Shown: positions 7,469 through 17,177 of the stretch, in pieces | How positions within the stretch are numbered: the first letter of the stretch is position 1 | Layout of the letters: every line of letters begins with the position of its first letter | Assembly (NCBI RefSeq): GCF_003388735.1 | Contig: NZ_QUBQ01000003.1 | Location: forward strand, 124,001-188,000 | DNA: 64,000 nt | Origin: Paenibacillus paeoniae | Lineage (GTDB): Bacteria; Bacillota; Bacilli; Paenibacillales; Paenibacillaceae | Reading direction: 5' to 3' | Made by a program: the position numbers and the translations under genes | The notes under the pieces: model-generated | The model's database searches: none | What the model was told of the DNA's origin: nothing | The model's input: only the letters and a program-made list of their open reading frames with translations

Positions 7469-9880
7469 TTGACTATATTCTATACATTTATTTTTCTCCC
7501 GTTGATCAGTGCAATGCTTGTACCCTTACTTTATAAGTATTTGAATCGCCGAGTACATACGGGATGGTTTGTTTTACTCGTACCACTATCTATTTTTATC
7601 TATTTGCTACAGTATATACCTGGAGTTGCGGCTGGGAACACCTATAAATACACATTATCTTGGATTCCGTCCCTGGATATGAATTTTACCTCCTACGTAG
7701 ATGGGCTTAGCCTGTTATTTGGTCTTCTCATCAGCGGAATCGGTACATTGGTTATTATTTATTCCATTTTTTACATGTCCAAGGTTCGTGAGGCTCTCCA
7801 TAGCTTCTATGTCTATTTGCTTATGTTCATGGGTGCCATGCTGGGGTTGGTATTCTCGGATCACCTCTTAGTCCTGTACGGGTTCTGGGAGTTAACGAGC
7901 GTCTCTTCCTTCTTATTAATATCCTATTGGTACGAGCGCAAGAGTTCTCGCCAAGGCGCCTTAAAGGCGATGCTCATTACTGTCCTAGGCGGATTCGGCA
8001 TGTTAGCCGGATTTATTATGCTGATCATGATGGCGGATACGTACAGTATTCGGGAAATGATCGCTAATCTGGATGTCATCCAAGGCCATACGTTGTTCAT
8101 TCCTGCCATGCTATGTGTTTTGCTAGGCGCATTTACGAAATCCGCGCAATTTCCGTTCGGCATTTGGTTGCCGGATGCGATGGAGGCGCCAACCCCGGTG
8201 AGCAGCTACCTCCACTCGGCTACGATGGTCAAGGCTGGCATTTATTTAGTGGCTCGCATGACTCCGCTTTTCGGTGGAAGCTCCGTGTGGTTCTGGCTTG
8301 TGGCCGGCATTGGTCTCGTTACCTTGCTTTACGGTTCTTTGACCGCGCTGAGACAGACGGATCTAAAGGCGATGTTAGCTTATTCTACAATTAGCCAATT
8401 GGGATTAATCATGTGTCTGCTTGGGATCGGTTCCTTAGCGATCTATTTTGGACCTGGTGATAGTGGTACTGTCTTTACGGTAGCTACATTTGCCGCTCTG
8501 TTCCATCTCTTCAATCACTCGACCTTTAAAGGAAGTTTGTTTATGGTTGTAGGTATTATTGACCATGAGACAGGACGGCGTGATATTCGCTATTTAGGCG
8601 GTTTGATGCAAGTGATGCCGATCACGTTCACGATCGCTTTAATTGGCGGCTTATCTATGGCGGGATTACCGCCGTTTAATGGTTTTTTAAGTAAGGAAAT
8701 GTTTTTTGCGGCGGTGAATGACGTATCTCAATCCGGTATTTTCGGTTTGAGTAACATCGGTATTCTATTCCCAATCATTGCTTGGGTAGCCAGTATATTT
8801 ACGTTCGTCTACTGCCTGATTTTTGTATTCAAAACCTTTGGAGGAACATATCGCCCTGAAAAACTGACACGAAAAGTGCATGAAGCGCCTTGGGGTATGC
8901 TGTTTTCTCCAGCCATTTTGGCATTACTCGTGATATTGATTTTCTTCTTCCCGAATGTATTAGGAAAGTATATTCTAACTCCGGCATTAACCGCTATTTT
9001 GCCTACGATGCCGATTTCTCCATACGACCTGAAAATTAGTCCATGGCATGGGCCGAACATGGAGCTTCTAATGACGATCGGTGTCATTGTTATCGGCTTC
9101 CTTCTCTTCAAAACAATGAAGCGGTGGATACAGGTCTTGCGAAATTATCCGCAGGGATTAACGTTGAATCATTGGTACAATCAGGGCTTGTCAGGTACGG
9201 AGAAGCTCTCGGCATCTCTGACGAATCGGTATATGACAGGCTCGCTCAGACATTATTTGATCTATATTTTCTCTTTCTTCGTCATTGTATTGCTGAGCTC
9301 GCTTCTGCTGCAACATGGTATCCAGTTCGATACCTCCAATGATGCAGTAATCAGTATTTTTGATGCCGGGCTTGTGCTCGGGATGGTGATCGCCGCACTT
9401 ACCGTCTTACTTGCCGGCAATCGAATCATGGCTATTGCTGCGCTAGGTGCGTTAGGCTATATGGTTTCTATGTTCTTTGTCATCTTTAGAGCGCCTGACC
9501 TGGCTTTGACGCAAATGGTGGTGGAGACGGTGACAACGGTTCTGTTCCTGCTATGCTTCTACCATTTACCGAAGCTTGAGAAAAGGATCGAGCGTGTTCC
9601 TTTCAAGCTGACGAACTTGATCATATCGATTGCAATGGGTTTAACGGTGACTCTGTTGGCATTGTCCGCAAATGGACATAAATTATTTGAACCAATTTCA
9701 TCATTTTTTGAAAATGCCTATGAGCTGGCGGGCGCCAAAAATATTGTCAACGCGATATTAGTGGATTTCCGTGGTTTCGACACAATGCTGGAAATATCCG
9801 TGCTTGCCATTGCTGGGCTAGGTGTGTATGTATTGGTTCATCAGCGTTCCAAAAGGAGGGAACAACGTGAAACCGAATGA
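7469..9880 (+). CDS. mrpA: Mrp Na+/H+ antiporter subunit A
   Basis: At 803 residues it has the full MrpA length. The N-terminal two thirds resemble NADH dehydrogenase subunit L (NuoL): FWELTSVSSFLLI, KSAQFPFGIWLPDAMEAPTPVSSYLHSA (split over 8133-8216), then LKAMLAYSTISQLG. The C-terminal part is the MrpA-specific extension (FVIFRAPDLALTQMVVETVT). It is the largest subunit of the hetero-oligomeric proton-driven Na+ efflux pump in the cell membrane. TTG start at 7469 with AAGGAGGAG upstream. First gene of a seven-gene operon. Confidence 0.95.
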   Translation: MTIFYTFIFLPLISAMLVPLLYKYLNRRVHTGWFVLLVPLSIFIYLLQYIPGVAAGNTYKYTLSWIPSLDMNFTSYVDGLSLLFGLLISGIGTLVIIYSIFYMSKVREALHSFYVYLLMFMGAMLGLVFSDHLLVLYGFWELTSVSSFLLISYWYERKSSRQGALKAMLITVLGGFGMLAGFIMLIMMADTYSIREMIANLDVIQGHTLFIPAMLCVLLGAFTKSAQFPFGIWLPDAMEAPTPVSSYLHSATMVKAGIYLVARMTPLFGGSSVWFWLVAGIGLVTLLYGSLTALRQTDLKAMLAYSTISQLGLIMCLLGIGSLAIYFGPGDSGTVFTVATFAALFHLFNHSTFKGSLFMVVGIIDHETGRRDIRYLGGLMQVMPITFTIALIGGLSMAGLPPFNGFLSKEMFFAAVNDVSQSGIFGLSNIGILFPIIAWVASIFTFVYCLIFVFKTFGGTYRPEKLTRKVHEAPWGMLFSPAILALLVILIFFFPNVLGKYILTPALTAILPTMPISPYDLKISPWHGPNMELLMTIGVIVIGFLLFKTMKRWIQVLRNYPQGLTLNHWYNQGLSGTEKLSASLTNRYMTGSLRHYLIYIFSFFVIVLLSSLLLQHGIQFDTSNDAVISIFDAGLVLGMVIAALTVLLAGNRIMAIAALGALGYMVSMFFVIFRAPDLALTQMVVETVTTVLFLLCFYHLPKLEKRIERVPFKLTNLIISIAMGLTVTLLALSANGHKLFEPISSFFENAYELAGAKNIVNAILVDFRGFDTMLEISVLAIAGLGVYVLVHQRSKRREQRETE

Positions 9881-10289
9881 TGTCATTTTAAAAAGTGTAA
9901 CTCAAGTGGCTGCTGTGATCATATTGACCTTTTCGATATATTTATTTATGAATGGTCACCATCATCCAGGAGGGGGATTTATTGGGGGATTGAGTATGGC
10001 ATCAGCCATTGTCCTGCTGTATCTTTCTTTTGGAATCGAGAAGGTAAGGGAAAATATACGTGTTGATTTCAAAAAGCTTGCGGCGATCGGCGTATTGATT
10101 GCGATTGGAACCGGGATGGCGGGCGTAGTATTCGGCCAACCTTTTTTAACCCAGGCCTTTGGTTATCGTGATTTGCCTATATTCGGGACTACCGAGCTCG
10201 CGTCTGCTTTGATTTTTGATACCGGAGTCGCTCTGGCTGTTATAGGCACCGCAGTCAATATTATTTTAAGCATAAGTGAGGACCGCTAA
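9867..10289 (+). CDS. mrpB: Mrp antiporter subunit B
   Basis: 140 residues with about four membrane helices and the MrpB signature MNGHHHPGGGFIGGL, which extends into the AFGYRDLPIFG region. The GTG at 9867 has AAAAGGAGGG (9851-9860) and begins 14 bases before the mrpA stop, as expected for coupled translation; longer in-frame starts lie inside mrpA. Confidence 0.93.
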   Translation: MKPNDVILKSVTQVAAVIILTFSIYLFMNGHHHPGGGFIGGLSMASAIVLLYLSFGIEKVRENIRVDFKKLAAIGVLIAIGTGMAGVVFGQPFLTQAFGYRDLPIFGTTELASALIFDTGVALAVIGTAVNIILSISEDR

Positions 10290-10290
10290 T

Positions 10291-10629
10291 ATGGAGACAC
10301 TCATGGTCATACTTGTCGGTATTTTAGTATCCATTGGAACCTATTTGATTCTATCCAAGCAATTGCTGCGGATTGTGCTCGGTATATCGATTGTGGGTCA
10401 TGCGGTCAATTTATTGATCATTACTTCCGGCGGTCTGAAGACGGGGAGTGCACCTCTGCTGGGAGAGAAAGCCGCGGGCTTTACGGATGCCATTCCTCAA
10501 GCATTGGTTTTAACTGCGATCGTCATTAATTTTGCCGTGACAGCGGTAGTACTTGTTTTATGTTACCGCGCCTATCAGAGCTTCGGGACGGATGATATGG
10601 AGCAATTAAGGGGAGATGAGCATGAATAA
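10291..10629 (+). CDS. mrpC: Mrp antiporter subunit C
   Basis: 112 residues with three membrane helices, a NuoK-like subunit (ILGISIVGHAVNLL-type helix, here LGISIVGHAVNLLIITSGGL, and DAIPQALVLTAIVI). It starts one base after the mrpB stop; GTGAGG supplies the ribosome site. Confidence 0.93.
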   Translation: METLMVILVGILVSIGTYLILSKQLLRIVLGISIVGHAVNLLIITSGGLKTGSAPLLGEKAAGFTDAIPQALVLTAIVINFAVTAVVLVLCYRAYQSFGTDDMEQLRGDEHE

Positions 10630-12097
10630 TTTATTGATCGCACCGATTATCACTCCTCTGTTGACTGGAATGGTCCTCATTGTATTCCAGAAAAATGTAA
10701 TGCTTCAGCGGATTCTTAGTTTGGTTGCATTGGTAGCCACCATTGTCATTTCGGTTCTATTGATGAATCAGATCAGAGATGGCGGGATTCAATCTTTACA
10801 GCTGGGCGGTTGGGAAGCGCCTTATGGTATTAGTTTAGTGGGTGACATGTTCAGCGCTTTATTGCTGCTGGCTGCCTCTATTGTCTCGGTATGCTGCCTG
10901 ATCTATGCCTTTTCATCCATTGGACGAAAGCAAGAAAAACTTTATTTCTATCCTTTATTTTTGTTCTTGATCGCAGGTGTCAACGGTTCGTTTTTGACAG
11001 GGGACTTGTTTAATTTATATGTCTGTTTTGAATTGTTTCTAGTTGCTTCCTATGTACTAATCACATTGGGGGGAGCCAAGAGGCAACTTCGCGAGTCGCT
11101 GAAGTATATTTTTACGAACATTATTGCATCGGCGTTTTTCTTGATTGGTGTTGCTTATTTATACTCGATGACAGGCACTTTGAACCTCGCTCAATTATCG
11201 ATCAGAATCGCAGAGGTTGGCCAAGACGGGCTAATAACCACTGTCTCAATCGTATTCCTGATCGTTTTCGCCATGAAGGCGGGATTACTGCTCTTTTTCT
11301 GGCTACCCGGATCGTATAGTGTACCGCCAACGGCAATCGCTGCTATTTTCGCTGCGTTACTCACTAAGGTAGGGATATATGCCATTTTCAGAATGTTTAC
11401 ACTCATCTTTTATCATGAGCCTCAGATTACCCATTTGTTTATCGGGATATTAGCCGCAATAACGATGATTTTAGGCGGACTTGGGGCGAGTGGTTTTTCG
11501 GATTTGAGAAAAATATTAACCTACAATGTAATCATAAGTGTCGGATTTATTATGGCTGGACTTGTCTCTTTCACATCTGCCGGCCTAACGGGTTCTATTT
11601 ATTATTTGATTCACGACATCTTGATTAAAGCGATTGTATTTATGATTGGGGGAACCATTGTTCATCTCACGGGTACAAGCAACTTGAAGAATATTAGCGG
11701 CTTGATTCGGCTTCACCCCCAATTAGGCTGGATGTTCTTCATCGCGGCATTGTCCATGGTTGGAATTCCTCCGTTAAGCGGTTTTCTTGGCAAAGTATTT
11801 ACGACGCAAGGCGTCTTTGAAGCCGGTTATTACTGGCTGGGTGTAATCGGGCTAGTGGCCAGCTTGCTCATTCTGTACTCGATGATCAAACTGTTTATGA
11901 ACGCTTTTTGGGGTGAAACGATTCTGAGTGTAGAAGAGGAGAAGGGGACGACGAAAGGCTTGTTGTTTCCGATCGCTCTATTGACGTTGGCTAGTGTTGC
12001 CCTTGGATTCGGCGCTGAGGCGATTACGGGTTATGTGGCTCAAGCTGCGGAGGAATTGCTGAATCCAAATTTATATATTCAAGCCGTGTTTGAATAA
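10622..12097 (+). CDS. mrpD: Mrp antiporter subunit D
   Basis: 491 residues, a NuoN/M-like polytopic subunit: FNLYVCFELFLVASYVLI, MKAGLLLFFWLPGSYSVPPT and ILTYNVIISVGFI are conserved in proton-pumping subunits. ATG 10622 is preferred over 10616, because the AAGGGGAG site (10608-10615) is properly spaced only from the second. It overlaps mrpC by eight bases. Confidence 0.94.
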   Translation: MNNLLIAPIITPLLTGMVLIVFQKNVMLQRILSLVALVATIVISVLLMNQIRDGGIQSLQLGGWEAPYGISLVGDMFSALLLLAASIVSVCCLIYAFSSIGRKQEKLYFYPLFLFLIAGVNGSFLTGDLFNLYVCFELFLVASYVLITLGGAKRQLRESLKYIFTNIIASAFFLIGVAYLYSMTGTLNLAQLSIRIAEVGQDGLITTVSIVFLIVFAMKAGLLLFFWLPGSYSVPPTAIAAIFAALLTKVGIYAIFRMFTLIFYHEPQITHLFIGILAAITMILGGLGASGFSDLRKILTYNVIISVGFIMAGLVSFTSAGLTGSIYYLIHDILIKAIVFMIGGTIVHLTGTSNLKNISGLIRLHPQLGWMFFIAALSMVGIPPLSGFLGKVFTTQGVFEAGYYWLGVIGLVASLLILYSMIKLFMNAFWGETILSVEEEKGTTKGLLFPIALLTLASVALGFGAEAITGYVAQAAEELLNPNLYIQAVFE

Positions 12098-12111
12098 AGG
12101 GGGAAACAGCT

Positions 12112-12591
12112 ATGCCCGTTCAGGTGCTACTCAACATATTCATTGCTTACTTGTGGATGTTTCTGAAAGAGGAAATGACCATATTAAACTTTTTTAGCGG
12201 TTACTTAGTCGGTCTGTTTATTTTACTATGTATCCGCCGATTCTTTAAAAAACGGTTTTATCTATTCTCGCTAGCTGCAATCGGCAAGCTGTTCATTCTG
12301 TTTATCCATGAGCTGAATATTTCTGCGATGGCGGTGATGAAGCATGTACTCCGTCCTAAAATTGATGTCAAGCCGGGCATTTTTAAGGTAGAAACGGATC
12401 TGGAGGGGGATTTGGAAATTACGCTCCTGTCCTTATTAATATGCTTAACACCAGGCTCGGTCATCATGGAGGTCACCCCTGATTCCAAGGCGATGTACGT
12501 TCACGGTCTGAACATGCCTGAGTCCAAGGAATCTGTATTAAAATCAATATCTGTTTTTGAAAAGGCGATAAAGGATGTGACGAGAAAATGA
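12112..12591 (+). CDS. mrpE: Mrp antiporter subunit E
   Basis: 159 residues with two N-terminal membrane helices and the MrpE cytoplasmic tail (LLSLLICLTPGSVIMEVTPD). The GGGGGAAA site precedes ATG 12112. Its TGA overlaps the mrpF ATG (12588). Confidence 0.92.
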   Translation: MPVQVLLNIFIAYLWMFLKEEMTILNFFSGYLVGLFILLCIRRFFKKRFYLFSLAAIGKLFILFIHELNISAMAVMKHVLRPKIDVKPGIFKVETDLEGDLEITLLSLLICLTPGSVIMEVTPDSKAMYVHGLNMPESKESVLKSISVFEKAIKDVTRK

Positions 12592-12869
12592 TATTTGAGA
12601 CGGTGTTAATTACTGCATTATGTATATTAATGCTGGCCATCCTGGCCAATTTATATCGGGTTGTAAAAGGACCGTCCAGTGCGGACCGAGTGATAGCGCT
12701 GGATTCGGTCGGTATAAATCTGATCGCCAGTATTGCCGTGTTCTCTGTGCTGCTGCACACTCATGCCTTCTTTGATCTTATCTTATTGATCGGAATCTTG
12801 TCCTTTATTGGTACGATCGCCTTTGCCAGATTTATTGAAAGAGGTGTTGTGATTGAGCGGAAGCGGTGA
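12588..12869 (+). CDS. mrpF: Mrp antiporter subunit F
   Basis: 93 residues, three membrane helices, with the subunit F motif VKGPSSADRVIALDSVG. It overlaps mrpE by four bases (ATGA) and mrpG by 17. Confidence 0.92.
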   Translation: MIFETVLITALCILMLAILANLYRVVKGPSSADRVIALDSVGINLIASIAVFSVLLHTHAFFDLILLIGILSFIGTIAFARFIERGVVIERKR

Positions 12870-13251
12870 AGTAATCGGGGCGATTCTCATCCTTATTGGC
12901 GCTATATTCAGCTTGATCAGCGCGATAGGGAATGTGCGTTTGCCCGATGTGTATACCAGATCTCATGCTGCATCTAAAAGTTCTACGCTCGGCGTATTGT
13001 GTGCGCTCGTTGGAACCTTGCTGTATTTTTTAATTACTGACGGTTTCTTCAGCATCCGCCTCATCTTGGGAATCTTCTTTGTATTTCTGACAGCTCCAGT
13101 GGCCGCCCATGTGATCTGCCGGGCCGCTTACCGACACAAGGTGCCGCTAGCCGAGCAGAGCGCACAAGATGAATTGAAGGACTATTATAGGGAGAAAGAG
13201 ATCCTTAAGGCAGAAGAGAAGGCCAACTTTGTTACGGATCAAGTAAAATAA
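12853..13251 (+). CDS. mrpG: Mrp antiporter subunit G
   Basis: 132 residues: three membrane helices with the subunit G motif VRLPDVYTRSHAASKSSTLG, then a charged tail. A TTG start at 12853 is preceded by AGAGGTG. Last gene of the operon, followed by a strong terminator. Confidence 0.92.
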   Translation: MSGSGEVIGAILILIGAIFSLISAIGNVRLPDVYTRSHAASKSSTLGVLCALVGTLLYFLITDGFFSIRLILGIFFVFLTAPVAAHVICRAAYRHKVPLAEQSAQDELKDYYREKEILKAEEKANFVTDQVK

Positions 13252-13281
13252 AGAAAACGAACTTCATTGAAATTGGACAAG

Positions 13282-13311
13282 AGAGTATCCATAGGGTACT
13301 CTTTTTTTTTT
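13282..13311 (+). terminator. mrp operon terminator
   Basis: AGAGTATCC (13282-13290) pairs with GGGTACTCT (13294-13302), one wobble, loop ATA, followed by nine T. Confidence 0.85.
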
Positions 13312-13439
13312 GAAGTCATACGGATAGCTTTTTACTTGGGTACATCGATTTTCTCATTTCAAAAATTAGTTATTGCCTGACCTTTGTTAAACTGGGTTGT
13401 ATAGAGAAAGATTTAAAGATAAAAAACAGGGTGATCATA

Positions 13440-13559
13440 ATGAAGCTTAGCCAGATTGAGAATATCATAGATCCGAAGTTTCTTAAGCGAGGGGAAGCAT
13501 ATCGAGAAAATGATCATAGCCTTTCCATTCATGAAGTTAAAATTAAATTAGCGGAATGA
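13440..13559 (+). pseudogene. Remnant of a SWIM zinc-finger protein
   Basis: A 39-codon frame (MKLSQIENIIDPKFLKRGEA at its start) resembles the N-terminus of SWIM zinc-finger proteins, which normally continue for several hundred residues. Here it stops at 13557-13559. No SWIM Cys/His motif follows before the terminator at 13697. A truncated relic is the simplest reading; recognition is from memory of the family. Confidence 0.4.
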
Positions 13560-13696
13560 ATCTTTCACTAGAGCCATTCATCGTAATTTGGGTTGAATTC
13601 GCGATATGGGTATGAACGGCATTCGCGGTGCGGATGTTAAAGGGATGATCCTGCTCAGCAACGATATTCATGCTACTTAAATCAAATTGGGTAAAT

Positions 13697-13726
13697 AAAA
13701 AGCGACCATAATTGGCCGCTTTTTTT
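13697..13726 (+). terminator. Rho-independent terminator
   Basis: AAAAGCGACCA pairs with TTGGCCGCTTTT around ATAA, one mismatch, and is followed by a run of T (13719-13726). It closes the plus-strand region that holds the SWIM remnant. Confidence 0.6.
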
Positions 13727-13756
13727 GTTTGTAGGAATGGCTAAAAACGACGGGAT

Positions 13757-14035
13757 TTAAATTGCTAATCGGATGAAATCAAATAGATAAGCGACACTAA
13801 AGATGAGAGAAAGGATAAGGAGGATGCTTCCGTACATTTTTTTGGCTGGTTGTCTCAACAAATACAAAGAAATCAAAATGAAAATCAACCAGATTAGAGT
13901 CCCTGATCCTTTGTTGATTAGAGTAAGAGTCGTCGAATCCCCTATGCGAATAAAGCGCGAGGTTAGAAATAGAAGTCCAATAATAAGAGAAATACAGCCC
14001 AGCATGATCTCCCTTGAGGAAAGCTTTGTTTTCAT
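13757..14035 (-). CDS. Small membrane protein, unrecognised
   Basis: 92 residues with three hydrophobic segments (about 10-28, 45-62, 69-88). GGGAGA lies eight bases before ATG 14035. No family recognised. It is convergent with the region upstream of the SWIM remnant's terminator and divergent from the comQ-like gene. Confidence 0.6.
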   Translation of the reverse strand: MKTKLSSREIMLGCISLIIGLLFLTSRFIRIGDSTTLTLINKGSGTLIWLIFILISLYLLRQPAKKMYGSILLILSLIFSVAYLFDFIRLAI

Positions 14036-14241
14036 AGATCGTTTCTCCCAACGTTAGAAAGGTATTAAAGTATTTTACGACACCTATGTAATTGATCTTG
14101 ACGTTCGCTATATAGAAGAATACCATAAGAGTATTAAAATCCTTTATAATTCCAATTATGGATGGTTTATGTTGGCGGATTACAGACTTGTACATATGGT
14201 TTGGTAGAATTAGACCACTAGGATTGAAGAAGGGGGATGGC

Positions 14242-15150
14242 ATGGAAACAGCGGCCGTAGTCGAGGATATTATCTTAGACATCCAGGGACGGACACTATT
14301 TCACAAGTATAACAAAAATGATGGCAGTGAGCTGCTGACGGTCATTAATTTGCCACATCGTATGAAACAGTTCAGCTGGGGAATTCTATATTTATATCTA
14401 CGTTCTTTTAAGAGAGAGTCAATAACCCCGGCCAGCATTGAGGCGGCAGCGAATATTGAACTGCTTTGTTTGGCATCCAAAATTATGGACGATGTGCTAG
14501 ATGGGGACAATGTCGAATTGGAAGAGTATATAGGCAGGAGCAACGCCATTATACTGATTACCGATTTAATGTTCGAGTCGCTTAAGAATTTGCACGACCT
14601 GTCACCTGGTGAAGAGGGCTACGGCTACTTGCAGAGTGCCTTGTCAGGGGAATGGGTAGATGTGAATCGGACCGTGCTGGACGGAATGAGCGAGAAGTTG
14701 TATTACAATGAGATTTTGCCCAAAACAGTAGGTGTGCTTAAGTATGTAGCTGCGGTAGCGGATGTGGATAGGAAGGTATTCTGGGAGGAGTTTTTTACGC
14801 ATGCGGGCATCGCGCTGCAGATCGGGAACGATCTTCATGCCGTGTTCGATGAACGGAAAAGCGATATTGCGAGGCTGAAGCCTACTCTGCCGCTGTTGAA
14901 AGCGATGGACCACGCCGATGAATCGAAGAGAGCGGAATTAAAGGCGCTGTACGCTTCATTTGCGGAGGGGCGATGCTCGATGGAAGAGGTCAAGAAAGCC
15001 ATCATAGAGAGCGGGGCGCTTGAATACTGTATCTTGATCCGTGAAATGTGCAAGGAAACCTGCACACGCATGCTGCTCGTTCACTTCCCGGAGGATCGGG
15101 TGCTTGTGCATGAATTTCTGACTTATTTGAGATTGGCAGGTGAATCATGA
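14242..15150 (+). CDS. comQ: ComQ-like isoprenyl transferase
   Basis: 302 residues, close to Bacillus ComQ (299). It is a trans-prenyltransferase fold with a first aspartate-rich motif LASKIMDDVLDGDN and a second, more divergent, QIGNDLHAVFDERKSD. ComQ transfers farnesyl or geranyl to a tryptophan of the ComX pheromone and helps its release. ATG 14242 is supported by AGAAGGGGG; earlier in-frame starts lack a site. The gene overlaps the comP-like kinase by four bases. In Bacillus comX lies between comQ and comP; here no room exists for it, and a candidate lies 3' of comA. Housekeeping prenyl synthase is the alternative, made unlikely by the neighbours. Confidence 0.82.
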   Translation: METAAVVEDIILDIQGRTLFHKYNKNDGSELLTVINLPHRMKQFSWGILYLYLRSFKRESITPASIEAAANIELLCLASKIMDDVLDGDNVELEEYIGRSNAIILITDLMFESLKNLHDLSPGEEGYGYLQSALSGEWVDVNRTVLDGMSEKLYYNEILPKTVGVLKYVAAVADVDRKVFWEEFFTHAGIALQIGNDLHAVFDERKSDIARLKPTLPLLKAMDHADESKRAELKALYASFAEGRCSMEEVKKAIIESGALEYCILIREMCKETCTRMLLVHFPEDRVLVHEFLTYLRLAGES

Positions 15151-17177
15151 GTCATAACCGATGGGTAGGCTTGCTGCTCATCAATGCCTTGTTGATGGCG
15201 GCGGTTATTGTTTATTTCCAGAGCTTAGGACCGTACAATTTCACCTTCGATGCGATGTATGCCATATGCTTGATCGTGATCGGTACTTTTGTCTATTTGA
15301 ACACAACGGCCGTGTCTTCGGTCAAATGGTTTATTCTCATGATGTATATGGTCGCCTGGATCATCATTTTGTTGAACGGACGAGACTATTTGTACTATGG
15401 CATCGCCCGGATATTGATGAGCTTTGCACCGAATGTGCTATTTATGTTCTATATTCATTTTACCCATATCCCCAAGAAACGGCTTTATTACAAATGGAGC
15501 ACATTGCTGCTCATATCCACGGTAGTGACCTCATTCGCATTGCTCAGCTTCGTAACTAATTTGAGCTATGTGCTGTTTATTCATATTTTGTTCGCGATAT
15601 GCATTTGCTTCGGGCTTTCGATTCATTACAATGCCAGGCAACGGGAGGCGCTTGGGAAGGATCGCAAGGTGCTGAACATCTCGATTGCGATTTCGCTATT
15701 TCCGTTTATCGCTTCCTATACGTTTCTGAGAAACTTCATTCCGGGTGAGCTGAAATCCTATTCGATCTTTACCATCATCGCACTGCCGATCGTCGTCGCT
15801 TATCTACTGATCAAACGTAACGGCTTGCAGGTGAGCTTCAACTATCGCCTGCTGGGGAAGCTGGCACTGCTGGGCATCGGCGTGATGACCTTATTTTATT
15901 TCTTTTGCGTCTATGCGATGGAGCTGTCCCCAACCCAGACATTGCTGCTTATAGCAGTCGCAAGTACGCTGATCTACGGGTATATGCTGCTGCAGGGATA
16001 CCTGTCCACGAGACAACTCTATGCGCTTAACCAGACAAAGGAACGGCTGGAGAAGGAACGGCAGGAAATTCTGCGGAAGATGAGTTATGACGATTACCTT
16101 AGCACCCTGAGCAATATGATCCGGCAATTTATTGACCGTACGATCTCATTGGACGGATCGCTCGTTATTTGGAAAGAAAATAATCGCTGTTATGTACTGG
16201 AGCAAAACGGTGTGTTTGAACCATTTTCGCTCAAAAAGTTTGATCTGAATCAGCTGAAGGATGAAATGTCTTCATTAACTTATCGAGAATCGTCCTATCT
16301 TTCTTTTCCGCTAACCTACAAAAAAACGGTGAACGGGTGGCTGGTTATCGGACATAAGATAGATCGAAACAAGTTTACCGACAAAGAGATTCAGACGTTG
16401 AACATGCTGTCCGATACGGTATCCGAAATTTTGAAAACGACGGAAATTCTGCATGAGCACCAGCAGAGGTTTCTGTATTTGCCTAGCATTAGCTACGAGG
16501 AATATGTCAATGTATCGCTGGTTCAGAAGGTAGAGGATATTCGCAAAAGTTTGTCCTATTATCTTCACGACGAAGTTTTGCAGATTATATTGGCCGCGCG
16601 TAACATGACAGAGGCGATGAGCACGCAGGACAAAGACATTCAGAAGCTGCTTCTGGATACATTAAATGAGCTGAATGCGTCCATTCGGGAGAAGCTTTTT
16701 GATATTTATCCAACCACGCTGGCGGACCTGGGGCTGTATCAAAGCTTGAGCGTATTATGCGGCAAATTAAAGGCGGCGGCAGTGCAGCAGCCGCAACTTA
16801 GGATCAGGCTGGAATCGGACCCGAACCTGGAGGTGGACGAAGAACTGCAATATATGGTATTCAGAACGGCGAAGGAGCTGCTTCAGAATGCGGTCAAACA
16901 TGCGCGCGCGAATGAAATTGTCGTCTCGCTTAATGTCACGGACGATCGGCTCATTCTGCTGGATGTCGTGGATGACGGGATAGGCTTTGACTTTGGCGGA
17001 GCCGGGAAGGAAGGCGCGGTTACGTCCCATATCGGGTTGTTGTCGATCAAGCAGGAGACCAAGCTCGTTCACGGCGAGTTCTCCATTAGGAGGAACGATG
17101 GATCTGGCATGCATATTCATATCAAAATTCCGATGAAAGGTGGAACGGGGAGTGGACATGCACATTATGCTGTTTGA
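15147..17177 (+). CDS. comP: ComP-like membrane sensor histidine kinase
   Basis: 676 residues. About ten membrane helices fill residues 8-285, then a linker of GAF size, then a HisKA_3-type dimerisation helix with LSYYLHDEVLQ (His474 is the likely phosphate site), and a HATPase domain (KELLQNAVKHARA, DDGIGFDF, HIGLLSIKQE). This is the HPK7 class, to which ComP belongs. It overlaps both neighbours, giving a comQ-comP-comA order. Expected to sense a modified peptide outside the cell. Confidence 0.85.
   Translation: MSHNRWVGLLLINALLMAAVIVYFQSLGPYNFTFDAMYAICLIVIGTFVYLNTTAVSSVKWFILMMYMVAWIIILLNGRDYLYYGIARILMSFAPNVLFMFYIHFTHIPKKRLYYKWSTLLLISTVVTSFALLSFVTNLSYVLFIHILFAICICFGLSIHYNARQREALGKDRKVLNISIAISLFPFIASYTFLRNFIPGELKSYSIFTIIALPIVVAYLLIKRNGLQVSFNYRLLGKLALLGIGVMTLFYFFCVYAMELSPTQTLLLIAVASTLIYGYMLLQGYLSTRQLYALNQTKERLEKERQEILRKMSYDDYLSTLSNMIRQFIDRTISLDGSLVIWKENNRCYVLEQNGVFEPFSLKKFDLNQLKDEMSSLTYRESSYLSFPLTYKKTVNGWLVIGHKIDRNKFTDKEIQTLNMLSDTVSEILKTTEILHEHQQRFLYLPSISYEEYVNVSLVQKVEDIRKSLSYYLHDEVLQIILAARNMTEAMSTQDKDIQKLLLDTLNELNASIREKLFDIYPTTLADLGLYQSLSVLCGKLKAAAVQQPQLRIRLESDPNLEVDEELQYMVFRTAKELLQNAVKHARANEIVVSLNVTDDRLILLDVVDDGIGFDFGGAGKEGAVTSHIGLLSIKQETKLVHGEFSIRRNDGSGMHIHIKIPMKGGTGSGHAHYAV

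Noticed and set aside
15100-15200. A comX gene between comQ and comP, as in Bacillus
   Set aside because: The two frames overlap by four bases and no small frame with a ribosome site lies there.
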